A stretch of 64,000 nucleotides of DNA. Origin: Leptospira mtsangambouensis. Lineage in GTDB: Bacteria; Spirochaetota; Leptospiria; Leptospirales; Leptospiraceae. The translations under genes were made by a program, and so were the position numbers. Below the pieces are notes generated by a model, which saw only the letters and a program-made list of their open reading frames with translations, was not told where the DNA came from and ran no database searches. This document shows, one piece after another, positions 50,478 through 59,643 of this stretch. Position 1 is the first letter of the stretch. Each line of letters begins with the position of its first letter. The stretch spans positions 806,001 to 870,000 of the forward strand of contig NZ_RQHK01000017.1 of the NCBI RefSeq assembly GCF_004770475.1, given 5' to 3'.

Positions 50478-50836
50478 AGATCCGTTGGTCGAGGTTTATT
50501 ACCTTCTGAATTCATTGTTCGAATTCCGCACCTTTCTGTTTTCCATTGGGTCAGTATTTCATCTGATTTCACTTTGTTTTTATAATGAATGTAAGGTGTG
50601 CTAAGTATTGGTAGAAGAAAGATAGGTGAAAATGCAGAGTTGAGTAGGGATAAGGTGATTACAAGCCCTAGCGATAAAGTGTTTTCATCAAACACTTCTG
50701 TGACCTGCCGTTTGGTTTGGTAATAATATGCCAAACATTCTTCAGTATGATTTGCAGGATTGAATGGAATACTTACACATCCTACAAAGCTAAAAAGATT
50801 TAAAACTATAATGATTCGGATAAATTTTGGATACAT
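50474..50836 (-). CDS. Small lipoprotein of unknown function
   Basis: The 120-aa product has a lipoprotein signal (FVGC, Cys20) and a second hydrophobic stretch (about 57-80) that could span or lie in the membrane. Two further Cys residues (ECLAYY, ERCGIR) may pair. No family recognised. Its start lies 31 bp inside the upstream lipoprotein gene, so coupled translation is likely. Confidence 0.62.
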   Translation of the reverse strand: MYPKFIRIIIVLNLFSFVGCVSIPFNPANHTEECLAYYYQTKRQVTEVFDENTLSLGLVITLSLLNSAFSPIFLLPILSTPYIHYKNKVKSDEILTQWKTERCGIRTMNSEGNKPRPTDL

Positions 50837-51381
50837 GTTCTAACAGCTTCTAAGTTTGTTTCCTCAATCATACGGTGGAAGTTTCTGACTTTATAAAGTC
50901 CAAATAAAAATTGAGAAGTATTTCCATTCTTTGTAATTGTTTCTTCTTTGATGATGGATTTGTTTTTGAATAATTTGTATTTGAATTCTACAGTATATTC
51001 TCCTTCTCGAAATTGGATAGGCCATATTCCTGTAAAGGGCCACAAAACAGGCCAACTATACCACCAATTGTATTTATCTTGAAAGTTGGATTTCATTTCC
51101 ACATCAATCGTATAATATTCGGTTATCGTTTCGGTGCCAAGGTCTGTGACTACATTTGGGAACAAACCTGAAGATGTTAAGTGACCTTTCCAAGCCATTC
51201 TCCATGCATCGGTATATACGCCACGATCTGCAGAAAGGATTTCAAATTTGCCGATGACTAAGGGTAAGTTGGTTTGTAATCGATTTGTATTTCCATTTGG
51301 TGATGGGGGTGGGACCTGTCGTAAGTCAACGGAACAATTGATGAAGATAAAGAATAAAATAATGGAAGCGATTGATTTCAT
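50806..51381 (-). CDS. Lipoprotein of unknown function
   Basis: The 191-aa product has a lipoprotein signal (FINC, Cys16). The mature region is beta-rich and aromatic, with a WPVLWPFTGIWPIQF stretch that is unusually Trp/Pro-dense and could rest on the membrane surface. No family recognised. It is co-directional with the next lipoprotein and overlaps it by 31 bp. Confidence 0.66.
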   Translation of the reverse strand: MKSIASIILFFIFINCSVDLRQVPPPSPNGNTNRLQTNLPLVIGKFEILSADRGVYTDAWRMAWKGHLTSSGLFPNVVTDLGTETITEYYTIDVEMKSNFQDKYNWWYSWPVLWPFTGIWPIQFREGEYTVEFKYKLFKNKSIIKEETITKNGNTSQFLFGLYKVRNFHRMIEETNLEAVRTCIQNLSESL

Positions 51382-51418
51382 TTTTCAGGTATTTAGAATA
51401 ATTGTTTTGTTCGATGAA

Positions 51419-52720
51419 TCAATCAATTTTCTTACGTTTAAAGATTTGTATTCGGTCTGTTATTGTTTCTTTCCATTCGTATCCAGAGGGGATTGGGAAG
51501 ATTTTTGGGTCTGCGGGGAAATGGTAATATACAAAATAATCCTCTGTAGGTTTTTGATTAGCTAAAAATAAAGTAACGGTCGTTCGGTTAGAAAGGTATT
51601 GGGGTATATTGGAAACAATGGTTTTATCGACAAATAGGCCACGCAGAGTTTTGTAGTCTGTTCCTGAATGATCCGGGTTCATAAATTCCTTTCTGTACGA
51701 ATAGGACTTAGTCAATGGTCCGAGGAAAAGGAACAGAAAAATGGAAACGGTTAAGGATAAATAAACAAACAATCGTTTGTTTTTGGAATGAATATTTTCT
51801 ACACTTTCCATAAAGCCAATCATAATGATGGGAATTGCAATAAAGCTATGATGGGTGAATGGGGTTTTGTTTACTTCAAAGGAAGAGGTAATAGAATACA
51901 AAAGATAAGGTAACAAACAAAGGATTAGTTTGTTTTTGAAATGTAAAAATAAAAACGGTATGTTTAAGAATAAAAATAAATAAGGAAACAAATGTAAATT
52001 TTGTAACGCTAAAATTGGATTTTGGTAACGTTCCCAATGAGCAGGCATTGGAATGTTTGTTGTGGAGTTTTGTATACCGCTTAGAAGGACGATAGCAATT
52101 ACAAAATAAACTAAGGATAAAATTCCAATCTTTAAACTTTGTTTTTGATTGGAGCGCCATTCTGTTAAAGCAAACACAATCCAAACCAAGGCGCATTCTT
52201 CTTTTACAAGAAGACTTAATACAAAAAATAGAACCCAATATTTTGATTTTTGTTTCCAAAAATAGTAAAATAAAAAGAAGAGAGGAATCCATATCACTTC
52301 GGGATGAAAGTCAAAAATTTGAATCCAATAAATCGGAAGGAATAAGGCATATAACAAAGGATAAATCCATTGAAATATACCTTCTCCCTTAAAAAAGGGA
52401 AGAATTAATATCGGAACACTCAAAACAAAGGCTTGGAATATGAGTAAACTTTCAACAAAGGGAAAAAATAAATATAACAATGATAAAGGGTAAATGTACC
52501 AATTGATATGGTCTGCAAAGTAATGGTGAATTTTGCCATCAACACCGAGGGAAGTAACAGCCTTTGCGTGATGAATGATATTGTAGAATAAATTTTCAAA
52601 AAGTCCGATATCCACACCCGCACCCATATGTCGGTAACGAAAGATGGATCTTTCCGATAAAAAATAAAATACCACCAACCATAAAATCAATGAAGGCAGG
52701 TGGTGACGTATGAATTTCAT
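51419..52720 (-). CDS. DUF2079 membrane protein (GT-C-like)
   Basis: The 433-aa protein has about ten membrane segments. The DIGLFENLFYN motif and FADHINWYIYPLSLLYLFFP match the DUF2079 family, as does HPEVIW followed by KEECALVW. The family looks like GT-C glycosyltransferases that use lipid-linked sugars, but no reaction is known. It begins 2 bp after the oxidoreductase stop. Confidence 0.8.
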   Translation of the reverse strand: MKFIRHHLPSLILWLVVFYFLSERSIFRYRHMGAGVDIGLFENLFYNIIHHAKAVTSLGVDGKIHHYFADHINWYIYPLSLLYLFFPFVESLLIFQAFVLSVPILILPFFKGEGIFQWIYPLLYALFLPIYWIQIFDFHPEVIWIPLFFLFYYFWKQKSKYWVLFFVLSLLVKEECALVWIVFALTEWRSNQKQSLKIGILSLVYFVIAIVLLSGIQNSTTNIPMPAHWERYQNPILALQNLHLFPYLFLFLNIPFLFLHFKNKLILCLLPYLLYSITSSFEVNKTPFTHHSFIAIPIIMIGFMESVENIHSKNKRLFVYLSLTVSIFLFLFLGPLTKSYSYRKEFMNPDHSGTDYKTLRGLFVDKTIVSNIPQYLSNRTTVTLFLANQKPTEDYFVYYHFPADPKIFPIPSGYEWKETITDRIQIFKRKKID

Positions 52721-52722
52721 TT

Positions 52723-54285
52723 TTATTTTGTAAAACTACCGGTAATTGCAGCTTCAGCACATTTCATTCCATCAATGGCTGCTGAGACAATTCCTCCTGC
52801 ATATCCTGCGCCTTCTCCGCAAGGAAACAAACCCTTGATTTGTATGTGTTCTAATGTATCGGGATTTCTTGGAACTTGAATGGGTGATGATGTTCGAGTT
52901 TCTGGCGCATGAATAATGGCTTCATTTGTGAAGTATCCTTTCATTGATGATTCAAATTCTTGAAATCCTTTTTTTAAGGAATCTGCAATGAGTGGAGGAA
53001 GTAATTCTGATAAGGAAACAGAAACGAGTCCCGGTGTATAAGATGTTTTGGGAAGGTCGCTTGATATTTTGTTTTGTGTAAAATCAACCATTCTTTGTGC
53101 AGGTGCTTTTTGTGTTCCCCCATTCATAACAAAAGCTCTTTGTTCGATTGAGGCTTGGTACTGCAGTGCTGAAAATACTCCATAGGATTCGAATGGTTTA
53201 AAATCGTCAAATCGAAGTTCTACGACGATTCCAGAGTTTGCTGTGGGCCTAGAACGTTCAGCACTTGACCAACCATTGGTGACTACTTCGCCTGGTTTTG
53301 TGGCACAAGGGGCAATCACACCGCCAGGACACATACAAAAGCTATATACACCTCTACCATTGATTTGTTTGACAAGAGAATACTCGGAAGCGGGAAGAAG
53401 TGGATTTTTGACATCACAATGGTATTGGATGGAATCAATTAAACTTTGTGGATGTTCGACTCTTACTCCAATGGCAAGTGGTTTTGTTTGGATTTGTATT
53501 CCTTTTTCATAAAGAAGTTGGAACATCTCTCTACCAGAATGGCCAGTGGCGATGATTACGTTTTTGGCCATCCACTTTTCTCCAGAGTTAGATTTTACTC
53601 CAGTAATAAAACTTCCTGAGAGAATTAAATCTGTAATCCGAGTTTTAAAATGAATTTCTCCACCAGCTGCTAGAATGCACTCTCTGATGTTTTGGATGAT
53701 ACGAGGGAGTTTGTTTGTCCCGATATGAGGATGTGCGTCAACTAATATTTGTTTTGTGGCACCGAAGGTGACTAGATATTCTAAAACTTTTCGGATGTTC
53801 CCACGTTTTTTCGATCGTGTATAGAGTTTACCATCCGAATAGGTTCCGGCTCCTCCTTCTCCAAAACAATAATTGGAATCTTCGTTGACAATGTGATGTA
53901 CGTTGATCCCTCTCAGGTCTTCCACTCGTTCTTTCACATTTTTCCCACGTTCTAAGATGATTGGTTTTTTTCCTAACTCTAAGACACGTAAGGCGGCAAA
54001 GAGTCCAGCAGGTCCTGCGCCAATGATAATCACGGGTTCTTCTAAACTTACGTTAGGAAAGTGAGGAGTTGGATATTCGAGAGGAATGAAGTCTTCATTT
54101 ATATATACATCCAATCTTAATTGGAAAACTACATTTTTTTGTCTGGCATCTATGGAACGAGAAGTACATTCAATATGTTTGATATCGGATTTTGGAATTT
54201 TGTTTTGTTTGGATACAAACTGCAACAAATGGTCTGGATTGGATGCAATCTCAGGTGTGACTCTTACATTTAATTCTAGTTTCAA
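52723..54285 (-). CDS. FAD-dependent dehydrogenase (COG2509-like)
   Basis: The 520-aa protein has a small N-terminal ferredoxin-like region, the dinucleotide motif IIIGAGPAGLFAALRV near residue 87, a GEGGAGTYSDGKL loop, a second ATGHSGREM motif and the terminal PCGEGAGYAGGIVSAAIDGM typical of COG2509. Substrate and partner are not known. Upstream bases to 54366 hold no gene. Confidence 0.88.
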   Translation of the reverse strand: MKLELNVRVTPEIASNPDHLLQFVSKQNKIPKSDIKHIECTSRSIDARQKNVVFQLRLDVYINEDFIPLEYPTPHFPNVSLEEPVIIIGAGPAGLFAALRVLELGKKPIILERGKNVKERVEDLRGINVHHIVNEDSNYCFGEGGAGTYSDGKLYTRSKKRGNIRKVLEYLVTFGATKQILVDAHPHIGTNKLPRIIQNIRECILAAGGEIHFKTRITDLILSGSFITGVKSNSGEKWMAKNVIIATGHSGREMFQLLYEKGIQIQTKPLAIGVRVEHPQSLIDSIQYHCDVKNPLLPASEYSLVKQINGRGVYSFCMCPGGVIAPCATKPGEVVTNGWSSAERSRPTANSGIVVELRFDDFKPFESYGVFSALQYQASIEQRAFVMNGGTQKAPAQRMVDFTQNKISSDLPKTSYTPGLVSVSLSELLPPLIADSLKKGFQEFESSMKGYFTNEAIIHAPETRTSSPIQVPRNPDTLEHIQIKGLFPCGEGAGYAGGIVSAAIDGMKCAEAAITGSFTK

Positions 54286-54366
54286 GGTTAAATTCGTAAT
54301 CTAAATTTCTAAATTAAAACAACAATAGAAAATGAGGCGACAACTTACAATGAATGGACTGTAAGA

Positions 54367-54972
54367 TTATTGAATTAGGTTTTTTCTCATTAAAGATGCA
54401 ATCGCTTTTTCATTTTCTCCGGGCAACAAATCTAAATTTGATATCACCAGATTCCGGCGTTCTACCGAATGATTTTGGCTGAGTTTTTGTTTGCCTTCAA
54501 TATGAGTGATTTGGATTTCAAAAGGAACAATTCCTTTTTTTAATCCTTCGATGTAATTGGTATCTACTGATTCGATCTGGTATTTAGAATCTTTTGGTTC
54601 GAAACGTTGGACAATAGCAAACAAACTTTTTTGGATTTTTTCTGGATCATCCACGATATTTAAGATTCCTTTCACATGGACAGCGGTGAAATTCCATGTG
54701 GGAACTGCTCTTTCAGTTTCATACCAAGAAGGGGAGATGTAACAATGTGGGCCAGAAAAAATACAAAGAACTTCTTTGCCAACACTTCCTTTCTGTGGGT
54801 TTGGTTTTGCAAAATGACCAACTAATTTTTGTTTGTCGTCCGAAAGTAGGAGAGGTAAATGTGTCGCCACCAGCCCATTCTCTGAATCAGATACTAATAC
54901 CGAAAAAGGGTTTTCCTCAATGGATTGGTAAATGAATTCGGTTTCCATTTGAAAATGTTCGGGAATGTACAT
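54367..54972 (-). CDS. PaiB-type FMN-binding protein
   Basis: The 201-aa protein matches PaiB (FMN-binding negative regulator family): N-terminal MYIPEHF, central HFAKPNPQ, VLCIFSGPHCYISPSWY and WNFTAVHVKG. In Bacillus it is linked to sporulation and protease control, but the fold is a flavin-binding split barrel. AGGAG precedes the ATG. It lies 20 bp after the GNAT gene. Confidence 0.88.
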   Translation of the reverse strand: MYIPEHFQMETEFIYQSIEENPFSVLVSDSENGLVATHLPLLLSDDKQKLVGHFAKPNPQKGSVGKEVLCIFSGPHCYISPSWYETERAVPTWNFTAVHVKGILNIVDDPEKIQKSLFAIVQRFEPKDSKYQIESVDTNYIEGLKKGIVPFEIQITHIEGKQKLSQNHSVERRNLVISNLDLLPGENEKAIASLMRKNLIQ

Positions 54973-54992
54973 AGTGACGATCTCCTAAAAAA

Positions 54993-55442
54993 TTAAACAG
55001 ACTTCCAGAAATATGTCAAAAATTCTGTTTCTTGTTCAAAACCTTCTTTTGTATACAATGCTCGAGCTTCTTTGTTGTGGGTAGAAGTGGAAAGTTCCAA
55101 TCCTTTTCCTGAATTTGATTTGGTAAAAGATTTGGCTTCCGCAATCAGTTGTTTGGCGATTCCTTGTTTACGGAATTTATTTTTTACAAAGAGGTCATTT
55201 AAGAGATAAGATCTTTGCATGGAAATAGAAGAGAATACTGGATAAAGTTGTGTAAATCCTGCGATCTCTCCACTATCTGGATCTTCTGCTAGAAAGATAA
55301 TGGATTGTGCATGTTCCATTCTGTCTTGCAAAAATCGATTTGCACCAGTTATGTTAGTTGGTTGTCCATAGAATTGTCTGTATTCATCGAAAACAGGGGA
55401 AATTTTGGATACGTCTTTATAGTTCGCTTGTCTGATTTTCAT
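54993..55442 (-). CDS. GNAT-family N-acetyltransferase
   Basis: The 149-aa protein has the acetyl-CoA motif FRKQGIAKQLI preceded by LLNDLFVKNK and ends ARALYTKEGFEQETEFL, the GNAT C-terminal pattern. Acceptor unknown. It overlaps the upstream membrane-protein gene by 26 bp. Confidence 0.88.
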   Translation of the reverse strand: MKIRQANYKDVSKISPVFDEYRQFYGQPTNITGANRFLQDRMEHAQSIIFLAEDPDSGEIAGFTQLYPVFSSISMQRSYLLNDLFVKNKFRKQGIAKQLIAEAKSFTKSNSGKGLELSTSTHNKEARALYTKEGFEQETEFLTYFWKSV

Positions 55443-55839
55443 ATTTTGGTACCAATGAGAAACAAATTACCGATAAAAATGCTGTGACCGGTGTTGCCAG
55501 TAAAGTTTCTAAATCGGTGACGGCAACTAGATTCCCTAAAGTATTCAGTAAAAATATTGTTCCAATGAATCCAAAAACAATTCTGATCCAGATCGGCACC
55601 AAACCTTGGTTTAAGTAACGAACATACTGAAAACTTGACCATAAAAAGAAAGTATTTACCAAAAGAGAAACCGATTCCATGACATACATTTCTTCTACAC
55701 TGCTGAGTCTTCCTCCCCAAAGGTATTGGAACGGAATCACTTGCAAAAGAGCCAAGATATGAAAGACCATTGTCATTGAAAATAAAACGATTAAGATTCT
55801 GCTTGTTAAGGTCCTTGTTTTTTTTGATGGATTCCACAT
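55417..55839 (-). CDS. Small four-helix membrane protein
   Basis: From the ATG at 55839 (AAAGGAAA upstream) the 140-aa product has four membrane segments. No family named with confidence. It lies between the DinB and GNAT genes with overlap or a 1-bp gap, so these form one transcription unit. Confidence 0.7.
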   Translation of the reverse strand: MWNPSKKTRTLTSRILIVLFSMTMVFHILALLQVIPFQYLWGGRLSSVEEMYVMESVSLLVNTFFLWSSFQYVRYLNQGLVPIWIRIVFGFIGTIFLLNTLGNLVAVTDLETLLATPVTAFLSVICFSLVPKYENQTSEL

Positions 55840-55840
55840 A

Positions 55841-56338
55841 CTATTTTCCTTTCGTTTGGAGATAAAATACATAATCAATTTCTGGAGATTTGCCACCTAG
55901 CTGGGTGATGGCGGCAGTGATTTGTCCTCGGTGGTGTGTCCTGTGGTTAAAATTATGTTGGACCACATCACAAAAAATAAGTTCTGCTTCAAACCCTCTC
56001 ATTGTTTTATAACGAAAGAGAGTTTCCCAAATTGAATTGTCAAGGCCTCTGAGCCAAGAATTCCATAATTCTAAACTTTCGCTCATTCGAATTTTTAATG
56101 TTTGGCGATTGGACTCAAGTTCTTCTGCTAAAGAAGATGGGATGTAGACTTCACCTATCAGTCGTGAATACCATACTTTTTCGACAAGCAACAAATGGTT
56201 GAGGGTCCCATGAATGGATTTAAAAAATAAACCTACGTCTTTTTTGTAATCTTCATCTGATAAAGTACCTATCGAGTCATACAAAAGATTTGTGGCCCAA
56301 ATATGATAAGCATTGTTTCTAAGGAAAAAATCTTTCAT
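55841..56338 (-). CDS. DinB/YfiT-like four-helix metalloprotein
   Basis: The 165-aa protein has the three-His metal signature of DinB: His in THHLLL-like HGTLNHLLLVEKVWYSRL, and NFNHRTHHRGQ later. Members are often thiol transferases or damage-response proteins, but the reaction is not known here. It ends 2 bp before the membrane-protein gene. Confidence 0.85.
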   Translation of the reverse strand: MKDFFLRNNAYHIWATNLLYDSIGTLSDEDYKKDVGLFFKSIHGTLNHLLLVEKVWYSRLIGEVYIPSSLAEELESNRQTLKIRMSESLELWNSWLRGLDNSIWETLFRYKTMRGFEAELIFCDVVQHNFNHRTHHRGQITAAITQLGGKSPEIDYVFYLQTKGK

Positions 56339-56419
56339 AGAGAAAGATTTTTCCGAATGATCTGAGAAATCAATGACTAATTTAGAATCTACTCTTTTAC
56401 CTTTTGTTCTATAGATTTT

Positions 56420-57592
56420 TTAATAAATATAAAAACTAATTAAAACAGTCGCAACGACAACGATCCAAGAAGGAAGTTTCCAGAATTCCAAAAATAAAAA
56501 TCCTGTTATTGCCAAGGCAAAATCTTTACCGGAAAAAATTGCGTTCGTCCAAACTGGTTGGTAAAGTGCAGCAAGTAGTATTCCCACAACAGAGGCATTG
56601 ATTCCTAACATAGACTTACGAATGTTTGGATTCTTTCTTAGTTTTTCCCAGAATGGCAAAACTCCAATCACCAAAAGAAAAGAAGGTAAAAAGGCAGCCA
56701 CCAAACAAATGATAGCTCCCTCCCAGCCATTTGGTTCTACACTAGAAACAGCGCCTAAATAACTACTAAATGCAAACAAAGGACCTGGGATTGCATTCGA
56801 GATTCCATAACCTGCAAGGAATAGATCATTACTGACCCAACCGGAGGGAACCACTTCTGCTTGTAACAATGGAAGAACAACATGTCCACCACCAAACACG
56901 AGTGCACCTGCGCGATAAAAACTATCAAATAGTTTGATTGTTTGGTTTTGATACAGTTCTCTTAGGAATGGAAGGAAGATTAACAATCCAAAAAATAAAA
57001 ATATAAAAACAGAGCCGAGTGTTTTATTTCCTTTGTGAAAAGGTTCATGAGGAAGGTCGGATGCAGATTTTAGAAAAAAAATCCCAAAAATTCCTGAAAA
57101 AACTAAAATCGCTACTTGTAGGAAAGCAGAGTTAAGAAAAAGAAGAATAACGCTTGTGAGTACGGCAATTGTGATTCGTTCTTTATCTGGGCAAAGTTTT
57201 TTACCCATACCGAGGATGGCTTGTGCTACCACAGCCACAGCCACCACTTTTAATCCATGTAGCCAATGGTTGTGAGTTGTAACATCCATCGTTGTGATTC
57301 CAAGTCCAAAGAATATAAGGATGATGGCAGATGGTAAAGTAAATCCAATCCAGGAAAGAATGGCACCAAAAATCCCAGCTCGGGAAAGTCCAATGGCCAT
57401 CCCCACTTGGCTACTGGCAGGACCAGGTAAAAATTGGCAAAGGGCCACTAAGTCAGCATAGGCATGGGAACTGATCCATTTTTTTTTGGTAACATACTCG
57501 TCATGAAAATAACTTAAGTGTGCAATCGGACCACCAAACGAAGTACAGCCGAGTTTGAGTGCAGTAAAAAAAACTTCTAAATGATTTTTCAA
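56420..57592 (-). CDS. chrA: Chromate transporter ChrA
   Basis: The 390-aa protein has two homologous CHR halves with 10-11 membrane segments. Half one has TSFGGPIAHLSYFHDEYV and LPGPASSQVGMAIG; half two has GGGHVVLPLLQAEVV and NAIPGPLFAFSSYLGA. It expels chromate using the proton gradient. The TTG start has AGGAG 8 bp upstream. A PadR regulator lies directly upstream. Confidence 0.93.
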   Translation of the reverse strand: MKNHLEVFFTALKLGCTSFGGPIAHLSYFHDEYVTKKKWISSHAYADLVALCQFLPGPASSQVGMAIGLSRAGIFGAILSWIGFTLPSAIILIFFGLGITTMDVTTHNHWLHGLKVVAVAVVAQAILGMGKKLCPDKERITIAVLTSVILLFLNSAFLQVAILVFSGIFGIFFLKSASDLPHEPFHKGNKTLGSVFIFLFFGLLIFLPFLRELYQNQTIKLFDSFYRAGALVFGGGHVVLPLLQAEVVPSGWVSNDLFLAGYGISNAIPGPLFAFSSYLGAVSSVEPNGWEGAIICLVAAFLPSFLLVIGVLPFWEKLRKNPNIRKSMLGINASVVGILLAALYQPVWTNAIFSGKDFALAITGFLFLEFWKLPSWIVVVATVLISFYIY

Positions 57593-57638
57593 TTTTGTTT
57601 CTCCTGGTTAAAACGTTTTTTTCGTTTATCGAATTGTA

Positions 57639-57941
57639 TTATTGATAAAGTATCTCACCAATTAATTCCTTTAATTTTACTTTTGCTGAGGACAGTTCAT
57701 TTTTCCCTTTGGGAGTGATGCGGTAAAATTTGCGTTTTACTTTTCCTATTTGTTCGACTCGAGAACGGATAAGTTTTTTTTCTTCTAAATTTTTTAGCAT
57801 TGGATACAGAGAACCTGGGCTAATTTTATATCCATGTTCGTTTAGTTCTTTAATCATCCAAACACCGTAAATTTCTTCCTTTTCACAGTGATGTAAAATA
57901 TGAATTTTAATAAAACTGGAAAAAAATTCATTAATACGCAT
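57639..57941 (-). CDS. PadR-family transcriptional regulator
   Basis: The 100-aa winged-helix protein has the PadR pattern: GVWMIKELNEHGYKISPGSLYPMLKNLEEKKLI and RKFYRITPKGKNEL. It probably controls the chrA operon, with which it is co-directional (46-bp gap). It is short, with only a small C-terminal dimerisation helix. Confidence 0.9.
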   Translation of the reverse strand: MRINEFFSSFIKIHILHHCEKEEIYGVWMIKELNEHGYKISPGSLYPMLKNLEEKKLIRSRVEQIGKVKRKFYRITPKGKNELSSAKVKLKELIGEILYQ

Positions 57942-57991
57942 TCAAAATCAGATTACGATATCGAAATTAGATAGTCAAATAGATATTCCGA

Positions 57992-58007
57992 ATTCTCAAT
58001 TGAGAAT
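57992..58007. promoter_or_regulatory. Perfect 16-bp palindrome upstream of padR
   Basis: ATTCTCAATTGAGAAT lies 51 bp upstream of the padR start codon, between padR and the PhyH gene stop. It is a good candidate operator for PadR autoregulation, although the classical PadR site (ATGT-N8-ACAT) is different. A short T-run follows on the plus strand. Confidence 0.4.
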
Positions 58008-58076
58008 GGTTTTTTTCGGGGAAGGATTTCCGCTAAAATCGCTGGCGTAAAAGAATGTTTATGTTCGAAAAGATAT

Positions 58077-58835
58077 CTAGACCAACTGAAAGAGGGATTC
58101 TGTTTTTTGGTTCAGGAGTTCATCTTGGTTTGGAAAATGATTCCAGTGGTCGGCGGTTTCTTTTTTTTCTGGAAAATTTGTGTATAAGATATCAAAGGAA
58201 AATCGGTTTATATCGTAGTTTCCTTTGTGGATAAGATGAGCAGAAAACACAAGTAGGTCACCCGGATTATGTGGGATTAAGATTTGGTTAGAAAGGTCTT
58301 CGTGATTTTTTTTCCCCTCTAATTCCAAACGAGTGTTTCGTTCTTCTTCGTTGTCCCAACGTTTCTGTGTTCCTGGAACCATCCAAATTCCAGGATCTTT
58401 TTCTAAGGGAATCCGAAAGTGCCAAACAAAATCCTTTTGTATTCTTTCGAATTGTTTTTCTTCCGGAATGCCCATGTACTGGATGTCCCTATGCCAATAA
58501 GGAAGTTTCTTTGGATCTTCCGGATTAAAAAAGATTTGAGTGTTGAGAAAATACATTGGGCCATCGAAAACTATCTTACCAATTTCTAATAAGGCATCAG
58601 ATGCAATGAATTGAAAAAGTGTCTCTCTATCCTTTTTGTCTTTTGTAAATTTTGTGGAAGTAAGATAAGCACTGTTTACATTTTTCGGATGATTCAGTTC
58701 TTTCGACCATTCTGCATTGGAACGAAGCAGGATATCTTTTAATAATCTAATCTGATCCATTGGAAAGTAATTGGGAAACAAATGATAACCCAAAGATTCC
58801 AATTGGCTTTTTGCCTTTGCATCAATATTGTTCAT
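58077..58835 (-). CDS. PhyH-type Fe(II)/2-oxoglutarate dioxygenase
   Basis: From the ATG at 58835 the product is 252 aa. It has the metal motif WHRDIQY (His-x-Asp) and a distal His in HKGNYDINRFSFD, with the Arg that would hold 2-oxoglutarate. The family hydroxylates small molecules; substrate unknown. An upstream in-frame start would overlap the GNAT gene and is not used. Ten bases separate the two genes. Confidence 0.82.
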   Translation of the reverse strand: MNNIDAKAKSQLESLGYHLFPNYFPMDQIRLLKDILLRSNAEWSKELNHPKNVNSAYLTSTKFTKDKKDRETLFQFIASDALLEIGKIVFDGPMYFLNTQIFFNPEDPKKLPYWHRDIQYMGIPEEKQFERIQKDFVWHFRIPLEKDPGIWMVPGTQKRWDNEEERNTRLELEGKKNHEDLSNQILIPHNPGDLLVFSAHLIHKGNYDINRFSFDILYTNFPEKKETADHWNHFPNQDELLNQKTESLFQLV

Positions 58836-58845
58836 TGGTAAAAAC

Positions 58846-59457
58846 TTAAATTTGTTTTTCCATATAATGATGAGAAGGAATGATTCCTTCCCAACCCAAC
58901 GGATGTCTTGTTTCTTTGGTTTCAAAACCTAAGTTTTGATACAAGGAAATTGCAGGTTTGTTTTCTGCTGAGACGTCCAAAGATATGGTTTTATATTTTT
59001 GATTGTTCGTGATCATAAACTCGATTAGTTTTTTTGCGATCCCTTTGTTTCTTTCTGTTTCCGAAACAGCAATATGACCCAAATACAGACATCCAGATTT
59101 TGGTGGTTGGATGATGGTTTCTGTTTTGAGTCCTCTTGCCATGACTTTCGGTGCATTCCATTTGTATAAGGAAAGAATTCGAAGGGCTGTCCCTGCCGTT
59201 AGTGCCAAAAAACTAGGTTGTGTATAAGAAAGAATAGAGCCCACTACCTTACCATTTAGTTCTGCCACATAATGATTGGTATACGAAACAGTATTTCCTC
59301 GTTTTATGTAAGATGAGTTTAAAAAATCAAAGGGAGTTTGTTTTCCTTCCCCAAATACATAAGTCCATGCCTTGGGTCCTGAAGAATAAATGAGAGGTAC
59401 GATTGTTTCTACATCGGTTGGTTTTGCAATACGAATGGTTAGGTTTGGATTTTCCAT
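58846..59457 (-). CDS. GNAT-family N-acetyltransferase
   Basis: The 203-aa protein has the acetyl-CoA loop RNKGIAKKLIEF after LGHIAVSETE and the C-terminal SLYQNLGFETKETR. Substrate unknown; pairing with the PhyH gene suggests a shared small-molecule pathway, which is inference. Confidence 0.88.
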   Translation of the reverse strand: MENPNLTIRIAKPTDVETIVPLIYSSGPKAWTYVFGEGKQTPFDFLNSSYIKRGNTVSYTNHYVAELNGKVVGSILSYTQPSFLALTAGTALRILSLYKWNAPKVMARGLKTETIIQPPKSGCLYLGHIAVSETERNKGIAKKLIEFMITNNQKYKTISLDVSAENKPAISLYQNLGFETKETRHPLGWEGIIPSHHYMEKQI

Positions 59458-59551
59458 AAGATAAAAAAGTGAATCCTTAGATTAAAATAGAAATCTATCT
59501 AATTTTTTTAAAGATCCACTTAGTTCGTCAATAGAGAATTTTTGGTAACCT

Positions 59552-59624
59552 TGCGCCCCGGATCAAAGCGGAAATCCTTTCCTGAAAGGAAAGATTGCAG
59601 CGACGAGCCGGAGATGTGCGCCCC
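59552..59624. repeat. GC-rich intergenic element bounded by direct repeats
   Basis: A GC-rich block stands out from the AT-rich flanks. It is bounded by direct repeats TGCGCCCC (59552-59559 and 59617-59624) and contains a central CTTTCC/GGAAAG hairpin (59577-59593). It may be a short mobile or extragenic repeat or a 3' structure for the barrel gene. No second copy was seen in the window. Confidence 0.4.
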
Positions 59625-59643
59625 AAAAAAACAGAAACAATTT

